From Mogibacterium sp. (GTDB taxonomy: Bacteria > Bacillota > Clostridia > Peptostreptococcales > Anaerovoracaceae): 64,000 nt of DNA. The translations under genes and the position numbers were made by a program. This document shows, piece after piece, positions 9,432-17,160 of this stretch (position 1 is its first letter; each line of letters opens with the position of its first letter). The stretch spans positions 124,001 to 188,000 of the forward strand of contig JAFRCS010000016.1 in the NCBI GenBank assembly GCA_017404265.1. Reading direction: 5' to 3'. The notes below the pieces were generated by a model. The model was not told where the DNA came from. It saw only the letters and a list, made by a program, of their open reading frames with translations, and made no database searches.

Positions 9432-10592
9432 ATGAAAATAGCATGGTTCTGCATACCGGCACACGGACACACCAATCCGACTTTGAGACTTGTAAAGACC
9501 CTTACTGATGCCGGACATAAGGTCTGGTACTTTTCATTTGAGGAGTTCAGAGAAAAAATTGAGAAAGCCGGAGCGACTTTTATTGGCTGCGACGGTTATG
9601 ATTTTGAGATGGAAGACAAGGAGAATGCAGACCGTGTCGGCAAAGACAAGGTGTTTGCGACAGAACTCCTTGTTTCCTCGACACTGGCGCTCGATGAGAT
9701 GACAACGCGTGTAATAGGCGAGATCAAACCTGATGTCATCGTTTCGGATTCCGTAGCCTTCTGGGGCAAACTCGCGGCAATGAAGCATAGTCTGCCGTAT
9801 GTATCTTCGACAACTACATTTGCCTTCAACCGCTATTCGGCCAAATATATGCAGGAGAGCGCATGGGACATCGCCAGGATGCTGATTGCCATGCCCCGTA
9901 TAAATAAGCAGCTTGAGCGTCTCCGAAAAAAAGGATATCCGGTAAAAAGCCTTCTGGATATAGTCCAGAATGACAACGATACCAATACTATCGTGTATAC
10001 ATCGAAGTATTTCCAGCCTTGCTCGGATACGTTTTCTGACAGATATCACTTCATCGGTCCGTCCATAAGACCGGTCACTGCACCTGTGGAAAAAACTGCG
10101 GACAAGACCGTTTATATATCAATGGGAACAGTAAATCAGAACAGGCAGTTTTATCGCAACTGCATAAATGTGCTTGCGGCGACCGGCTGGCAGGTGATCA
10201 TCTCTATGGGGACAAATACCGATCATTTTGATGATCTGTCGGATAATATACAGGTTTATGAATCGGTGGATCAGATGGCAGTCCTGTCGATAGCAGATGC
10301 GTTCATCACTCACTGCGGCATGAACTCAGCTTCCGAAGGACTGTATTTCGGTGTTCCTCTCGTATTGTTCCCGCAGACACCGGAGCAGGATGCCGTGGCA
10401 AAGAGGACGGAAGAACTCGGCGCGGGAGTCAGGCTCAAATCGATATCCGAAGAGGATGTTTTAGACGCGCTGACCAAAGTCATCAGTGAGCCGCAGTACA
10501 AGGATGCTGCAATGCGTGTTTCCGAAAGCTTCAAGGCCTGCGGAGGAGCACAGGAAGCAAAAGAGTTTCTTGAACAGATCACAGGCCAATAA
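9432..10592 (+). CDS. GT1 family (macrolide-type) glycosyltransferase
   Basis: A 386-residue cytosolic GT-B glycosyltransferase of the MGT/YjiC type, which moves a sugar from UDP-sugar to a small hydrophobic acceptor. The N-terminal acceptor domain starts with KIAWFCIPAHGHTNPTL, including the His at the usual catalytic-base position. The C-terminal nucleotide-sugar domain has VYISMGTVNQN and the GT1 signature HCGMNSASEGLYFGVPLV, followed by FPQTPEQ. AAGGAGAG upstream fixes the start. No pathway genes for a natural product are adjacent, so detoxification of a xenobiotic or modification of a lipid-like acceptor is as likely as biosynthesis. Confidence 0.88.
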   Translation: MKIAWFCIPAHGHTNPTLRLVKTLTDAGHKVWYFSFEEFREKIEKAGATFIGCDGYDFEMEDKENADRVGKDKVFATELLVSSTLALDEMTTRVIGEIKPDVIVSDSVAFWGKLAAMKHSLPYVSSTTTFAFNRYSAKYMQESAWDIARMLIAMPRINKQLERLRKKGYPVKSLLDIVQNDNDTNTIVYTSKYFQPCSDTFSDRYHFIGPSIRPVTAPVEKTADKTVYISMGTVNQNRQFYRNCINVLAATGWQVIISMGTNTDHFDDLSDNIQVYESVDQMAVLSIADAFITHCGMNSASEGLYFGVPLVLFPQTPEQDAVAKRTEELGAGVRLKSISEEDVLDALTKVISEPQYKDAAMRVSESFKACGGAQEAKEFLEQITGQ

Positions 10593-10601
10593 AGAATCAT
10601 T

Positions 10602-11219
10602 ATGTGCTGCAGATACTATTACGCAGATCAGATCCGCGACATGCTGGATGACCTGATCGCCTCACAAACTATCAAGACTGCCGAACCACTGCAGGTGGAG
10701 CCGGGACGGGATATCCGCCCCTCGGATGCATCTGCGGTGATTTATCGTGATGGAGAGGATTTGTCAGTTTCCAACATGAAATGGGGCTTTGAAAACCCAT
10801 ATGCGAAGGGCCTTATCATCAACGCCCGATCTGAGACGGCAAGAGAAAAGAATCTGTTCAGCGACAGCATAATGAACCGCCGCTGTGTCATCCCTGCAAG
10901 CGGTTTCTATGAATGGGATGTGTATAAGGCAAGATTCAGATTCTTTTTACCGGGCGAGCTTCTTTTTATGGCAGGCTTCTACCGTGAAGAGCAGGGTGTG
11001 CCAAGATACACCATCCTGACAACAGAGGCTAACGGATCCATGAAGCCGGTCCATGACAGGATGCCTGTCATGATCGGCAAAGATGAGATCCGGACATGGA
11101 TATCAGATAACGAAAGGCTTTCTGAATTTCTTGAGAGGCCGCAAGTACGGCTGATCAGAGAACTGGACTCGGGACAGATAAGAATGGACTTCGGGATAGA
11201 CTCCACGATGCGTAGGTAG
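10602..11219 (+). CDS. SRAP (HMCES/YedK-type) abasic-site protein
   Basis: A 205-residue SOS response-associated peptidase family protein. The family forms a covalent thiazolidine crosslink with abasic sites in single-stranded DNA and so shields them. All key residues are present: Cys2 (exposed after Met removal, MCCRYYY), N74 in INARSET, E104 in GFYEWD and H151 in VHDRMPV. These match the YedK positions Cys2, Asn75, Glu105 and His160 as I recall them. It begins nine bases after the glycosyltransferase stop, with a poor ribosome binding site. It opens a run of DNA-damage genes that continues to 14.5 kb. Confidence 0.92.
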   Translation: MCCRYYYADQIRDMLDDLIASQTIKTAEPLQVEPGRDIRPSDASAVIYRDGEDLSVSNMKWGFENPYAKGLIINARSETAREKNLFSDSIMNRRCVIPASGFYEWDVYKARFRFFLPGELLFMAGFYREEQGVPRYTILTTEANGSMKPVHDRMPVMIGKDEIRTWISDNERLSEFLERPQVRLIRELDSGQIRMDFGIDSTMRR

Positions 11220-11268
11220 TGCCCCTTCGGCATATGTGATAATTTAGTGCCGCAAGGAGGTAAGAACC

Positions 11269-11847
11269 ATGGACAGATATGTTACCGGAGCTGTGATACG
11301 AAAGCTCCGTGAAAAGAAAAAGATAACACAGGAAGAGCTGGCGGGCTTGATACATGTCAGCGGCAAGGCCGTGAGCAAGTGGGAAACAGGACAGGGCTTC
11401 CCTGACATAAGCCTGCTTGAGCCGCTGGCAAAGGCACTCGACATATCCGTTATAGAATTGCTGTCCGGTGAGGATATCAGAAACACGAATCGCTCTTTCA
11501 AAATGGCGAGAGGAAAGTTCTATGTCTGCCCGGTCTGCGGAAATGTCATCATCGCAACAGGAGAGACGGTAGTGAGCTGCTGCGGTATAACGCTGCCGCC
11601 TCTTGAAGCAGAACCCGCGGATGAGGAACATGCTATCCGCAAGGAGGTTGCTGAAGACGAGTATTACGTTTCAGTCGGCCATCCGATGACAAAAGAGCAT
11701 TATATATCATTTCTGGCAGCGGTCTCCGATTTCGGAGTCCAGCTTGTAAAGCTCTATCCGGAAGGAAACGCGGAGGCAAGATTCAAGATCGACAGGGTCA
11801 GAACAGTCTACGCGTATTGCAACAGACACGGCTTGTTCTGCGTATAA
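11269..11847 (+). CDS. XRE-HTH regulator fused to a desulfoferrodoxin domain
   Basis: A 192-residue fusion. Residues 1-66 are an XRE/Cro helix-turn-helix (ITQEELAGLIHVSGKAVSKW). Residues 80-192 read as a complete desulfoferrodoxin. The rubredoxin-like centre I cysteines are C87, C90, C104 and C105 (CPVCGN, then SCCG). The superoxide-reductase centre II ligands are H121, H138, H144, C184 and H187 (EEHAI, GHPMTKEHYI, YCNRHG), so all five expected iron ligands are kept. AAGGAGG upstream fixes the start and a strong terminator follows. Desulfoferrodoxin reduces superoxide with a ferrous site that also reacts with NO. Coupling it to a DNA-binding domain suggests a redox-sensing repressor or activator, which is inference. 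It sits among DNA-repair genes. Confidence 0.88.
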   Translation: MDRYVTGAVIRKLREKKKITQEELAGLIHVSGKAVSKWETGQGFPDISLLEPLAKALDISVIELLSGEDIRNTNRSFKMARGKFYVCPVCGNVIIATGETVVSCCGITLPPLEAEPADEEHAIRKEVAEDEYYVSVGHPMTKEHYISFLAAVSDFGVQLVKLYPEGNAEARFKIDRVRTVYAYCNRHGLFCV

Positions 11848-11862
11848 AAAACATTTTTGATC

Positions 11863-11885
11863 GCCCCGGGAAACCGGGGCTTTTT
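11863..11885 (+). terminator. Rho-independent terminator after the HTH-Dfx gene
   Basis: A seven-base GC-only stem (GCCCCGG/CCGGGGC) with a GAAA tetraloop is followed by five T. It separates the regulator from the repair genes that follow, so those must start from their own promoter or by read-through. Confidence 0.93.
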
Positions 11886-11916
11886 CATTTAATACAATAG
11901 AAGGAAACAGTGTATA

Positions 11917-12417
11917 ATGGATTCAGAAACAATGAAAACGCGTTTGAATCACCCTTTCGGTCCTTTATATGATGAGAACAGCCGGGTACTTATACTCGGC
12001 TCTTTTCCGTCTGTGAAATCCAGAGAACAGAACTTCTTCTACGGGCATCCGCAGAACAGGTTCTGGAAGGTGGTTTCCATAATATTTGAACAGCCAGTGC
12101 CGCAGACAGTAGAAGAGAAGAAACAGCTGATACTCAGCAGTGGCCTGGCGCTTTGGGATTCAATAGCGAGCTGTGAGATCACGGGCTCATCCGACTCCAG
12201 TATCAGGAACGCGCGAGCCAATGATATCCGGATCATCCTGGATAGCTGCAATATTGAGAGAATTTATTGCAACGGTCGCAAGTCACATGAACTGTACAAA
12301 AAATATATAGAACCGCAGACCGGACGTGAGGCGGTATGCCTGCCTTCCACCAGCCCGGCCAATGCGCAGTGGACACTGGAGAAGCTGATCGAAGAGTGGT
12401 CAGTTATAAGGGGATAA
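11917..12417 (+). CDS. DNA-deoxyinosine (hypoxanthine) glycosylase, UDG superfamily
   Basis: A 166-residue member of the family 6 (HDG) uracil-DNA-glycosylase superfamily, expected to remove hypoxanthine formed by deamination of adenine. The motif 1 region reads RVLILGSFPSVKS, followed by NFFYGHPQNRFWKVV, which is characteristic of this family. The C-terminal LPSTSPANA is the DNA-minor-groove loop equivalent. Upstream is GAAGGAAA at good spacing. A TATAAT-like string overlaps the start codon but is unlikely to be functional there. It is followed after two bases by the AlkD fusion, so both are surely one operon. Confidence 0.9.
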   Translation: MDSETMKTRLNHPFGPLYDENSRVLILGSFPSVKSREQNFFYGHPQNRFWKVVSIIFEQPVPQTVEEKKQLILSSGLALWDSIASCEITGSSDSSIRNARANDIRIILDSCNIERIYCNGRKSHELYKKYIEPQTGREAVCLPSTSPANAQWTLEKLIEEWSVIRG

Positions 12418-12419
12418 AA

Positions 12420-13496
12420 ATGAAGGTCATGGTCAGCGCCTGCCTGCTTGGGCAGAAATGTAAATATAATGGCGGCGACAATTACAGCGACAGTGTGATC
12501 GCGTTCACTGAAGGCCACGAAGTGATACCTGTCTGTCCGGAGATGGAAGGAGGACTTCCTGCTCCGCGTATCCCGTGCGAGATCGTGAACGGCATTGTCA
12601 TGAACAGCGCGGGTGAGAACAAGGACCGTGAGTTCAGAGAAGGCGCGGAAAAGTGTCTGAAACTGGCAAAAGAAAAGGAAATCGACCTTGCCATACTGCA
12701 GCCCCGCAGTCCGACATGCGGCGTTGGGCACATCTATGACGGGTCTTTCTCGGGGAAGATCGTTGAGGGGAACGGGGTGTTTGCTTCTCTTCTGATAGAA
12801 AACGGCTTTAAAGTCATGAATGCCAATGACCTGAGATTTTTTGAACTTCAGGATGAGAAGTACAGAGACTTCCAGGCTAAACTGATCCCCAATATAGATC
12901 CGGAAACTATGATCGGCATACGCACGCCTGAGCTCAGGAAACTCGCAAAAGAGATGGCAAAAGAATCGGATACCTGCAAGTTTCTTGCAGCGCTGCCTCA
13001 CAGGTGGTTCGACGAGAATCAGCTGCACGCGTTCATTATCTCCCTGACAAAGGACTTTGACACATGCATAGCACAGGTCGAACGCTTTCTGCCGTATATA
13101 GACAACTGGGCAACATGCGACCAGCTGTCGCCTAAGGTGTTTGGAAAGAATAAAGAAGACCTGCTTAAGCATATAAGGGAGTGGCTGAAGTCGGATAAAA
13201 CATACATTATACGTTTTGCTGCCGGCATGCTGATGCAGCACTATCTGGATGATGATTTCGACCCTGAGTATCCTGAGATGGTGGCTGCGATCGAGTCGGA
13301 CGAGTACTATGTCAACATGATGCGGGCGTGGTACTTCGCGACGGCACTGGCAAAACAGTATGATGCGGTCATCCCATACATAGAGGAGAATCGCTTGGAT
13401 AAGTGGACTCATAATAAGACTATACAAAAGGCGGTCGAGAGCTACAGGATAACTCCGGAGCAGAAAGAGTATCTTAGGGGACTAAGGATCAAATAG
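12420..13496 (+). CDS. DUF523 domain fused to AlkD-like DNA alkylation repair domain
   Basis: A 358-residue two-domain protein; the ATG at 12420 follows AAGGGG and lies just after the previous stop. Residues 1-145 are DUF523: MVSACLLGQKCKYNG, CPEMEGGLPAPR and QPRSPTCGVG, with conserved cysteines. Residues 150-358 are an AlkD-type HEAT-repeat DNA glycosylase (IRTPELRKLAKEMAKE, then YIDNWATCDQLSPKVF, whose Asp matches the catalytic-site Asp of AlkD). AlkD enzymes excise N3- and N7-alkylpurines without base flipping. DUF523 has no firm function. The fusion places DUF523 in a DNA-repair setting, which is a clue to its role. The next gene starts six bases later. Confidence 0.88.
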   Translation: MKVMVSACLLGQKCKYNGGDNYSDSVIAFTEGHEVIPVCPEMEGGLPAPRIPCEIVNGIVMNSAGENKDREFREGAEKCLKLAKEKEIDLAILQPRSPTCGVGHIYDGSFSGKIVEGNGVFASLLIENGFKVMNANDLRFFELQDEKYRDFQAKLIPNIDPETMIGIRTPELRKLAKEMAKESDTCKFLAALPHRWFDENQLHAFIISLTKDFDTCIAQVERFLPYIDNWATCDQLSPKVFGKNKEDLLKHIREWLKSDKTYIIRFAAGMLMQHYLDDDFDPEYPEMVAAIESDEYYVNMMRAWYFATALAKQYDAVIPYIEENRLDKWTHNKTIQKAVESYRITPEQKEYLRGLRIK

Positions 13497-13501
13497 AACT
13501 G

Positions 13502-14485
13502 ATGACAATAGAACAGAAGGTGTTCAGCCGGAAGCGATTCAATATCAAGCGGTTGGCAGACTACGGATTCATTAATAACTATGCATGCTACTCACTGTCA
13601 AGGGACTTTCTGGACGGTGATTTTACTGCCGAGATAAGGGTTTATGAAAATGGCATGGTGAACGGCAGAGTAATGGATAACATGATCGGCGAGGAATATA
13701 CGCCTCTTCGCATGTCTAACTATGCCGGAGCATTTGTCGGTTCAGTCAGGGAGGCTTATGAAGAGCTTCTGCGCGACATTGCGGATAATTGCTGCACGGA
13801 TGTTACCTTTGCTTCGGACCAGAGCAACCGCATCGCTGCTTCCATACTCGACAGATACGGGGTGGAACCGGACTTCCCATGGGAGGATGAAAAACACGGA
13901 GCTTCCGGAGTGTTCAGACATGGCAGCAACAATAAATGGTTTGGGCTTATCATGAACATCGACAGGAGGCTTCTGGATAAGGGCACTGATGAAGAGGCCA
14001 TAGATGTACTCAACCTCAAGGCGGATGAGAACAAGACAGCCGCCCTGCATAAGATAAGAGGCATATATCCTGCGTATCACATGAACCATAAAAAATGGAT
14101 ATCTGTCACGCTGGATGACACTCTGGAGGACAGGGATGTCATGGATCTTGTTGATGAGAGCTTCAGGCTGACATCAGGTGCGGCAAGACCAATGAATGAG
14201 AAACTCATGCGCGAGGTATACGCGGTCGCAGACAGCATACCTCCGGGCAAGGTGATGTCGTACGGGCAGATCGCCGCGGTCCTGGGACGGCCAAAGAACT
14301 CAAGGCTCATCGGAAAGATAATGAGCCTGGCGGACAGATACGGCGACCACCCCTGCCACCGTGTCGTGAACAGCGCGGGACGTACTGTGCCTGGCTGGCC
14401 GGAGCAGCGGGAGCTCCTTGAGGCAGAGGGTGTGACTTTCAGAAAAAACGGTAATGTGGACATGGAGAAACACCGCGCAGAGTAA
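13502..14485 (+). CDS. MmcQ/YjbR domain fused to O6-alkylguanine-DNA alkyltransferase
   Basis: A 327-residue fusion. Residues 1-225 match the MmcQ/YjbR (DUF419) type, including FPWEDEKHGASGVFRH and KWFGLIMNI. Residues 235-327 are an MGMT/Ogt active domain with PPGKVMSYGQIAAVLGRP and the acceptor-cysteine motif DHPCHRVV (C285). Because the motif is PCHR and not PWHR, the protein should be a true suicide alkyltransferase and not an ATL. YjbR domains are DNA-binding-like folds, so the fusion could help lesion search; that is inference. It ends 11 bases before the GH31 gene, with no terminator or obvious promoter between the repair genes and the sulfoquinovose genes. Confidence 0.9.
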   Translation: MTIEQKVFSRKRFNIKRLADYGFINNYACYSLSRDFLDGDFTAEIRVYENGMVNGRVMDNMIGEEYTPLRMSNYAGAFVGSVREAYEELLRDIADNCCTDVTFASDQSNRIAASILDRYGVEPDFPWEDEKHGASGVFRHGSNNKWFGLIMNIDRRLLDKGTDEEAIDVLNLKADENKTAALHKIRGIYPAYHMNHKKWISVTLDDTLEDRDVMDLVDESFRLTSGAARPMNEKLMREVYAVADSIPPGKVMSYGQIAAVLGRPKNSRLIGKIMSLADRYGDHPCHRVVNSAGRTVPGWPEQRELLEAEGVTFRKNGNVDMEKHRAE

Positions 14486-14496
14486 GAGGAGAGATA

Positions 14497-16437
14497 ATGG
14501 AAGATTATTTAAAACAGATCAGGCTCTCAGCAGGCGTGGGAGAGAATCTCTTTTCCATGAAGAGGGGCAGCTTCAACTACCGGCAGAAGGTCCGCAATAA
14601 AAGGTCTTTCAGGCAGACCGCGATCAACACAACAAAGAACGGATATAACATCGAATATAAAAGAGCCGGTGATAAGATCGTTCTGGTCATTGAAAAACAG
14701 GACGGCTTCTGGCGCGCGCATCTGAAAGTCGAGGCGAAACACCCGTATAACCGTTTCAGCCTTTCGTTTCCGGCAGCGCAGGACGCTCACTTTTACGGCG
14801 GAGGCGAGGTGCATTCGACGCTGGACCTCAAGGGGCAGCGCATCCGCATATTCGTGGCGGAGCATCAGAACGCGAACCGCATCGGAAGGAAGATGCTGAG
14901 GGCCGGTCTGACCGCCGGCAGATCTGAAAAGACATATCCGGTCCACAAGTATGAATCATATTATGTACAGCCGACTTTTGTGACAAGCGGGAAATGGTTC
15001 TTCCACGCGGAGACTAATAGTTTCTGTGAGCTCGACTTTACCAAATCGGGTGAGGTGACTTTCCATGTTCAGGAAGCACCGGTAATGTGGATGGGACAGG
15101 CGGACAGTTTCGAAAGCGTGTCTGAAGATCTGACCTCCATACTGGGCAGACAGCACAGCCTTCCTGACTGGGTATACGACGGCGCGATCCTGGCTGTCCA
15201 GGAGGGGAGCGAGGCAGTAGATAAAAAGATAGATGCGGCTCTAAGCGCCGGAGCGAGGGTCTGCGGCGTATGGTGCCAGGACTGGTGCGGCTGCAGGCGG
15301 ACAGGCTTTGGCTACCAGGTCATGTGGAACTGGGAATGGGACAGAGAACTCTACAAAGATCCTGAAAAGAAGATAAAGGAATGGAAGACTAAAGGCGTCA
15401 GGTTCCTCGGTTATATAAATCCGTTCCTTGCTCTTGAAAAGGACCTGTATAAATATGCTGCGGAGCATGGATACTGCGTAAAGGACAAGGAAGGAAATGA
15501 CTATCTTGTTACCATCACAACATTCCCTGCAGCCATGATAGACTTCACCAATCCTGAAGCATACGACTGGTATAAGAAGATCATAAAAGAAAACATGATA
15601 GGCTCAGGCATGGGCGGATGGATGGCTGATTTCGGAGAGTATCTGCCGACTGACTGCGTGCTGTATTCCGGAGAGGACCCGGAGGTGCTGCACAACCAGT
15701 GGCCGGCCATCTGGGCAAAGCTCAACAGGGAAGCCGTGGAGGAAGCAGGCGCAGAGAACGAGGTATTCTTCTTCACCAGGGCAGGATACACGGAGACCCC
15801 TAAGTATTCGCCTATGATGTGGACAGGTGACCAGCACGTCGACTGGTCGACTGATGACGGTATAGCATCCGTTATACCGGCGACTCTGTCATTGGCCATG
15901 AGCGGCTTTGGGATGACCCATTCCGATGTAGGCGGATACACGACGGTAATGAAGATGACAAGAGGTAAGGAATTGCTGCTCCGTTGGGAAGAGATGAACG
16001 CGTTCTCGCCGCTTTATAGATTCCATGAAGGCAATCAGCCGTCAAGGAACGTGCAGTTTGACGCAGATGAAGAACTCCTGGCGCAGCTGGCAAAGTTCAG
16101 CCGCATACACGCTTCTCTCAAGCCGTACCTGAAAGCTCTTGAAGAAGAAAATTCCGCAAAGGGAATACCTGTAATGAGGCCTTTGTTCTACCACTACGAC
16201 GAGGAAAAGGCGTATACTATATCGGATGAGTATCTGCTGGGGCGCGACATCCTGGTGGCTCCTGTTCTGAAAAAAGGAGCTGTTTCAAGAAAGGTCTGGC
16301 TCCCTGACGATAAATGGACACATTACTTTACGGGAAAAGAGTATAAGGGCGGAGAGTTTGAAGTTGATGCCCCGATAGGGACACCACCTGTATTCATAAG
16401 AACAAACAGCAAACTAAAACCGGAGGTAAAAGAATGA
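14497..16437 (+). CDS. GH31 sulfoquinovosidase (YihQ/SftG-like)
   Basis: A 646-residue GH31 alpha-glycosidase without a signal peptide, so it acts inside the cell. The catalytic nucleophile is D378 in GWMADFGEYLPTD and the acid/base is D445 in MMWTGDQHVDW. The spacing of 67 equals that of E. coli YihQ (D405, D472 from memory). With the same offset of 27, the YihQ sulfonate pocket maps to Q235, Q261, W277 and Y481, all conserved; the position of Arg301 is Gln274. The expected reaction is release of sulfoquinovose from sulfoquinovosyl glycerol. AGAGGAGA fixes the start and the stop overlaps the next gene (ATGA). The operon context (transaldolase, reductase, isomerase) supports the sulfosugar assignment over an ordinary alpha-glucosidase. 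Confidence 0.85.
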   Translation: MEDYLKQIRLSAGVGENLFSMKRGSFNYRQKVRNKRSFRQTAINTTKNGYNIEYKRAGDKIVLVIEKQDGFWRAHLKVEAKHPYNRFSLSFPAAQDAHFYGGGEVHSTLDLKGQRIRIFVAEHQNANRIGRKMLRAGLTAGRSEKTYPVHKYESYYVQPTFVTSGKWFFHAETNSFCELDFTKSGEVTFHVQEAPVMWMGQADSFESVSEDLTSILGRQHSLPDWVYDGAILAVQEGSEAVDKKIDAALSAGARVCGVWCQDWCGCRRTGFGYQVMWNWEWDRELYKDPEKKIKEWKTKGVRFLGYINPFLALEKDLYKYAAEHGYCVKDKEGNDYLVTITTFPAAMIDFTNPEAYDWYKKIIKENMIGSGMGGWMADFGEYLPTDCVLYSGEDPEVLHNQWPAIWAKLNREAVEEAGAENEVFFFTRAGYTETPKYSPMMWTGDQHVDWSTDDGIASVIPATLSLAMSGFGMTHSDVGGYTTVMKMTRGKELLLRWEEMNAFSPLYRFHEGNQPSRNVQFDADEELLAQLAKFSRIHASLKPYLKALEEENSAKGIPVMRPLFYHYDEEKAYTISDEYLLGRDILVAPVLKKGAVSRKVWLPDDKWTHYFTGKEYKGGEFEVDAPIGTPPVFIRTNSKLKPEVKE

Positions 16438-17138
16438 AATACTTTTTAGACAGCGCAAAACTTGACGAAATCAAAGAGGCCTATAACACATTTGGCATCG
16501 ACGGTGTCACCACTAACCCGAAGCACATCATGAACTCGGGCAAGCCATTTCTCGAGGCCATCGGAGACATCGCAGCCTGGCTGAAAGAGGAAGGCCTTAC
16601 TGGCGATGAGGAGACTCCGGGCTGGGAGATTTTCCCGGTCTCTGTCGAGATCAATCCGCATATAGATGATGCTGATGAAATGGTAAAGGCCGCCAGAAAG
16701 ATATCTTCCATTTGCGGAAACTTCGTCATCAAGATCCCTTCGACCATAGAGGGCATCACTGCTGCGAGAAGGCTGGAGGCGGAGGGCATCAGGACTAACC
16801 TGACACTCGTATTCTCCGCTGCCCAGGCGATACTTCCGGGAAAGATCGGCTGCCTCTTCGTTTCGCCTTTTATCGGATGGAAGGAAGCAAACGGCGAGGA
16901 CTGCAAGAAGTACATCCGCGACATCGTAGAGATCTACGCTAATTACGGTTTCCTGGGCGAAACACAGATAATCTGTGCTGCTATCAGGACACCGAAGCAG
17001 TTTGTAGACTGCGCGGTAGCAGGCGCTGACATCGTCACGGCGGGGCTTGCGGTATACAAGGATTCCATCAAGCACCCGTATACACGTCAGGGCATCGAGA
17101 CATTCTGCGAGGCATGGGACAATACAGCCGGCAACTAA
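16434..17138 (+). CDS. Transaldolase-like sulfofructose transaldolase (SftT-like)
   Basis: A 234-residue TIM-barrel protein of the small transaldolase/fructose-6-phosphate aldolase family. The Schiff-base lysine is K100 in NFVIKIPST. GVTTNPKHIM at the N-terminus and TNLTLVFSAAQA are typical of the family. In the sulfo-TAL pathway this enzyme splits 6-deoxy-6-sulfofructose and passes the three-carbon unit to glyceraldehyde-3-phosphate, giving sulfolactaldehyde and fructose-6-phosphate. The ATG overlaps the GH31 stop and GGAGG lies at good distance, so expression is coupled. The family is certain. The sulfosugar substrate is inferred from the flanking sulfoquinovosidase, reductase and isomerase. 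Confidence 0.85.
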   Translation: MKYFLDSAKLDEIKEAYNTFGIDGVTTNPKHIMNSGKPFLEAIGDIAAWLKEEGLTGDEETPGWEIFPVSVEINPHIDDADEMVKAARKISSICGNFVIKIPSTIEGITAARRLEAEGIRTNLTLVFSAAQAILPGKIGCLFVSPFIGWKEANGEDCKKYIRDIVEIYANYGFLGETQIICAAIRTPKQFVDCAVAGADIVTAGLAVYKDSIKHPYTRQGIETFCEAWDNTAGN

Positions 17139-17160
17139 TATAGAAACTGAGGTCATAATA

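Noticed and set aside
6516-10592. RiPP-like cluster: radical SAM protein, cysteine-peptidase-like protein, small Cys-containing protein and glycosyltransferase.
   Set aside because: The radical SAM protein is SplB-like without SPASM or a peptide-recognition domain. The small protein has no leader/core layout and resembles short stand-alone Clostridia proteins. There is no exporter or immunity gene.
12264-13427. A long minus-strand open frame over the DUF523-AlkD gene.
   Set aside because: It mirrors the codon structure of the real gene and has no ribosome binding site or domain.
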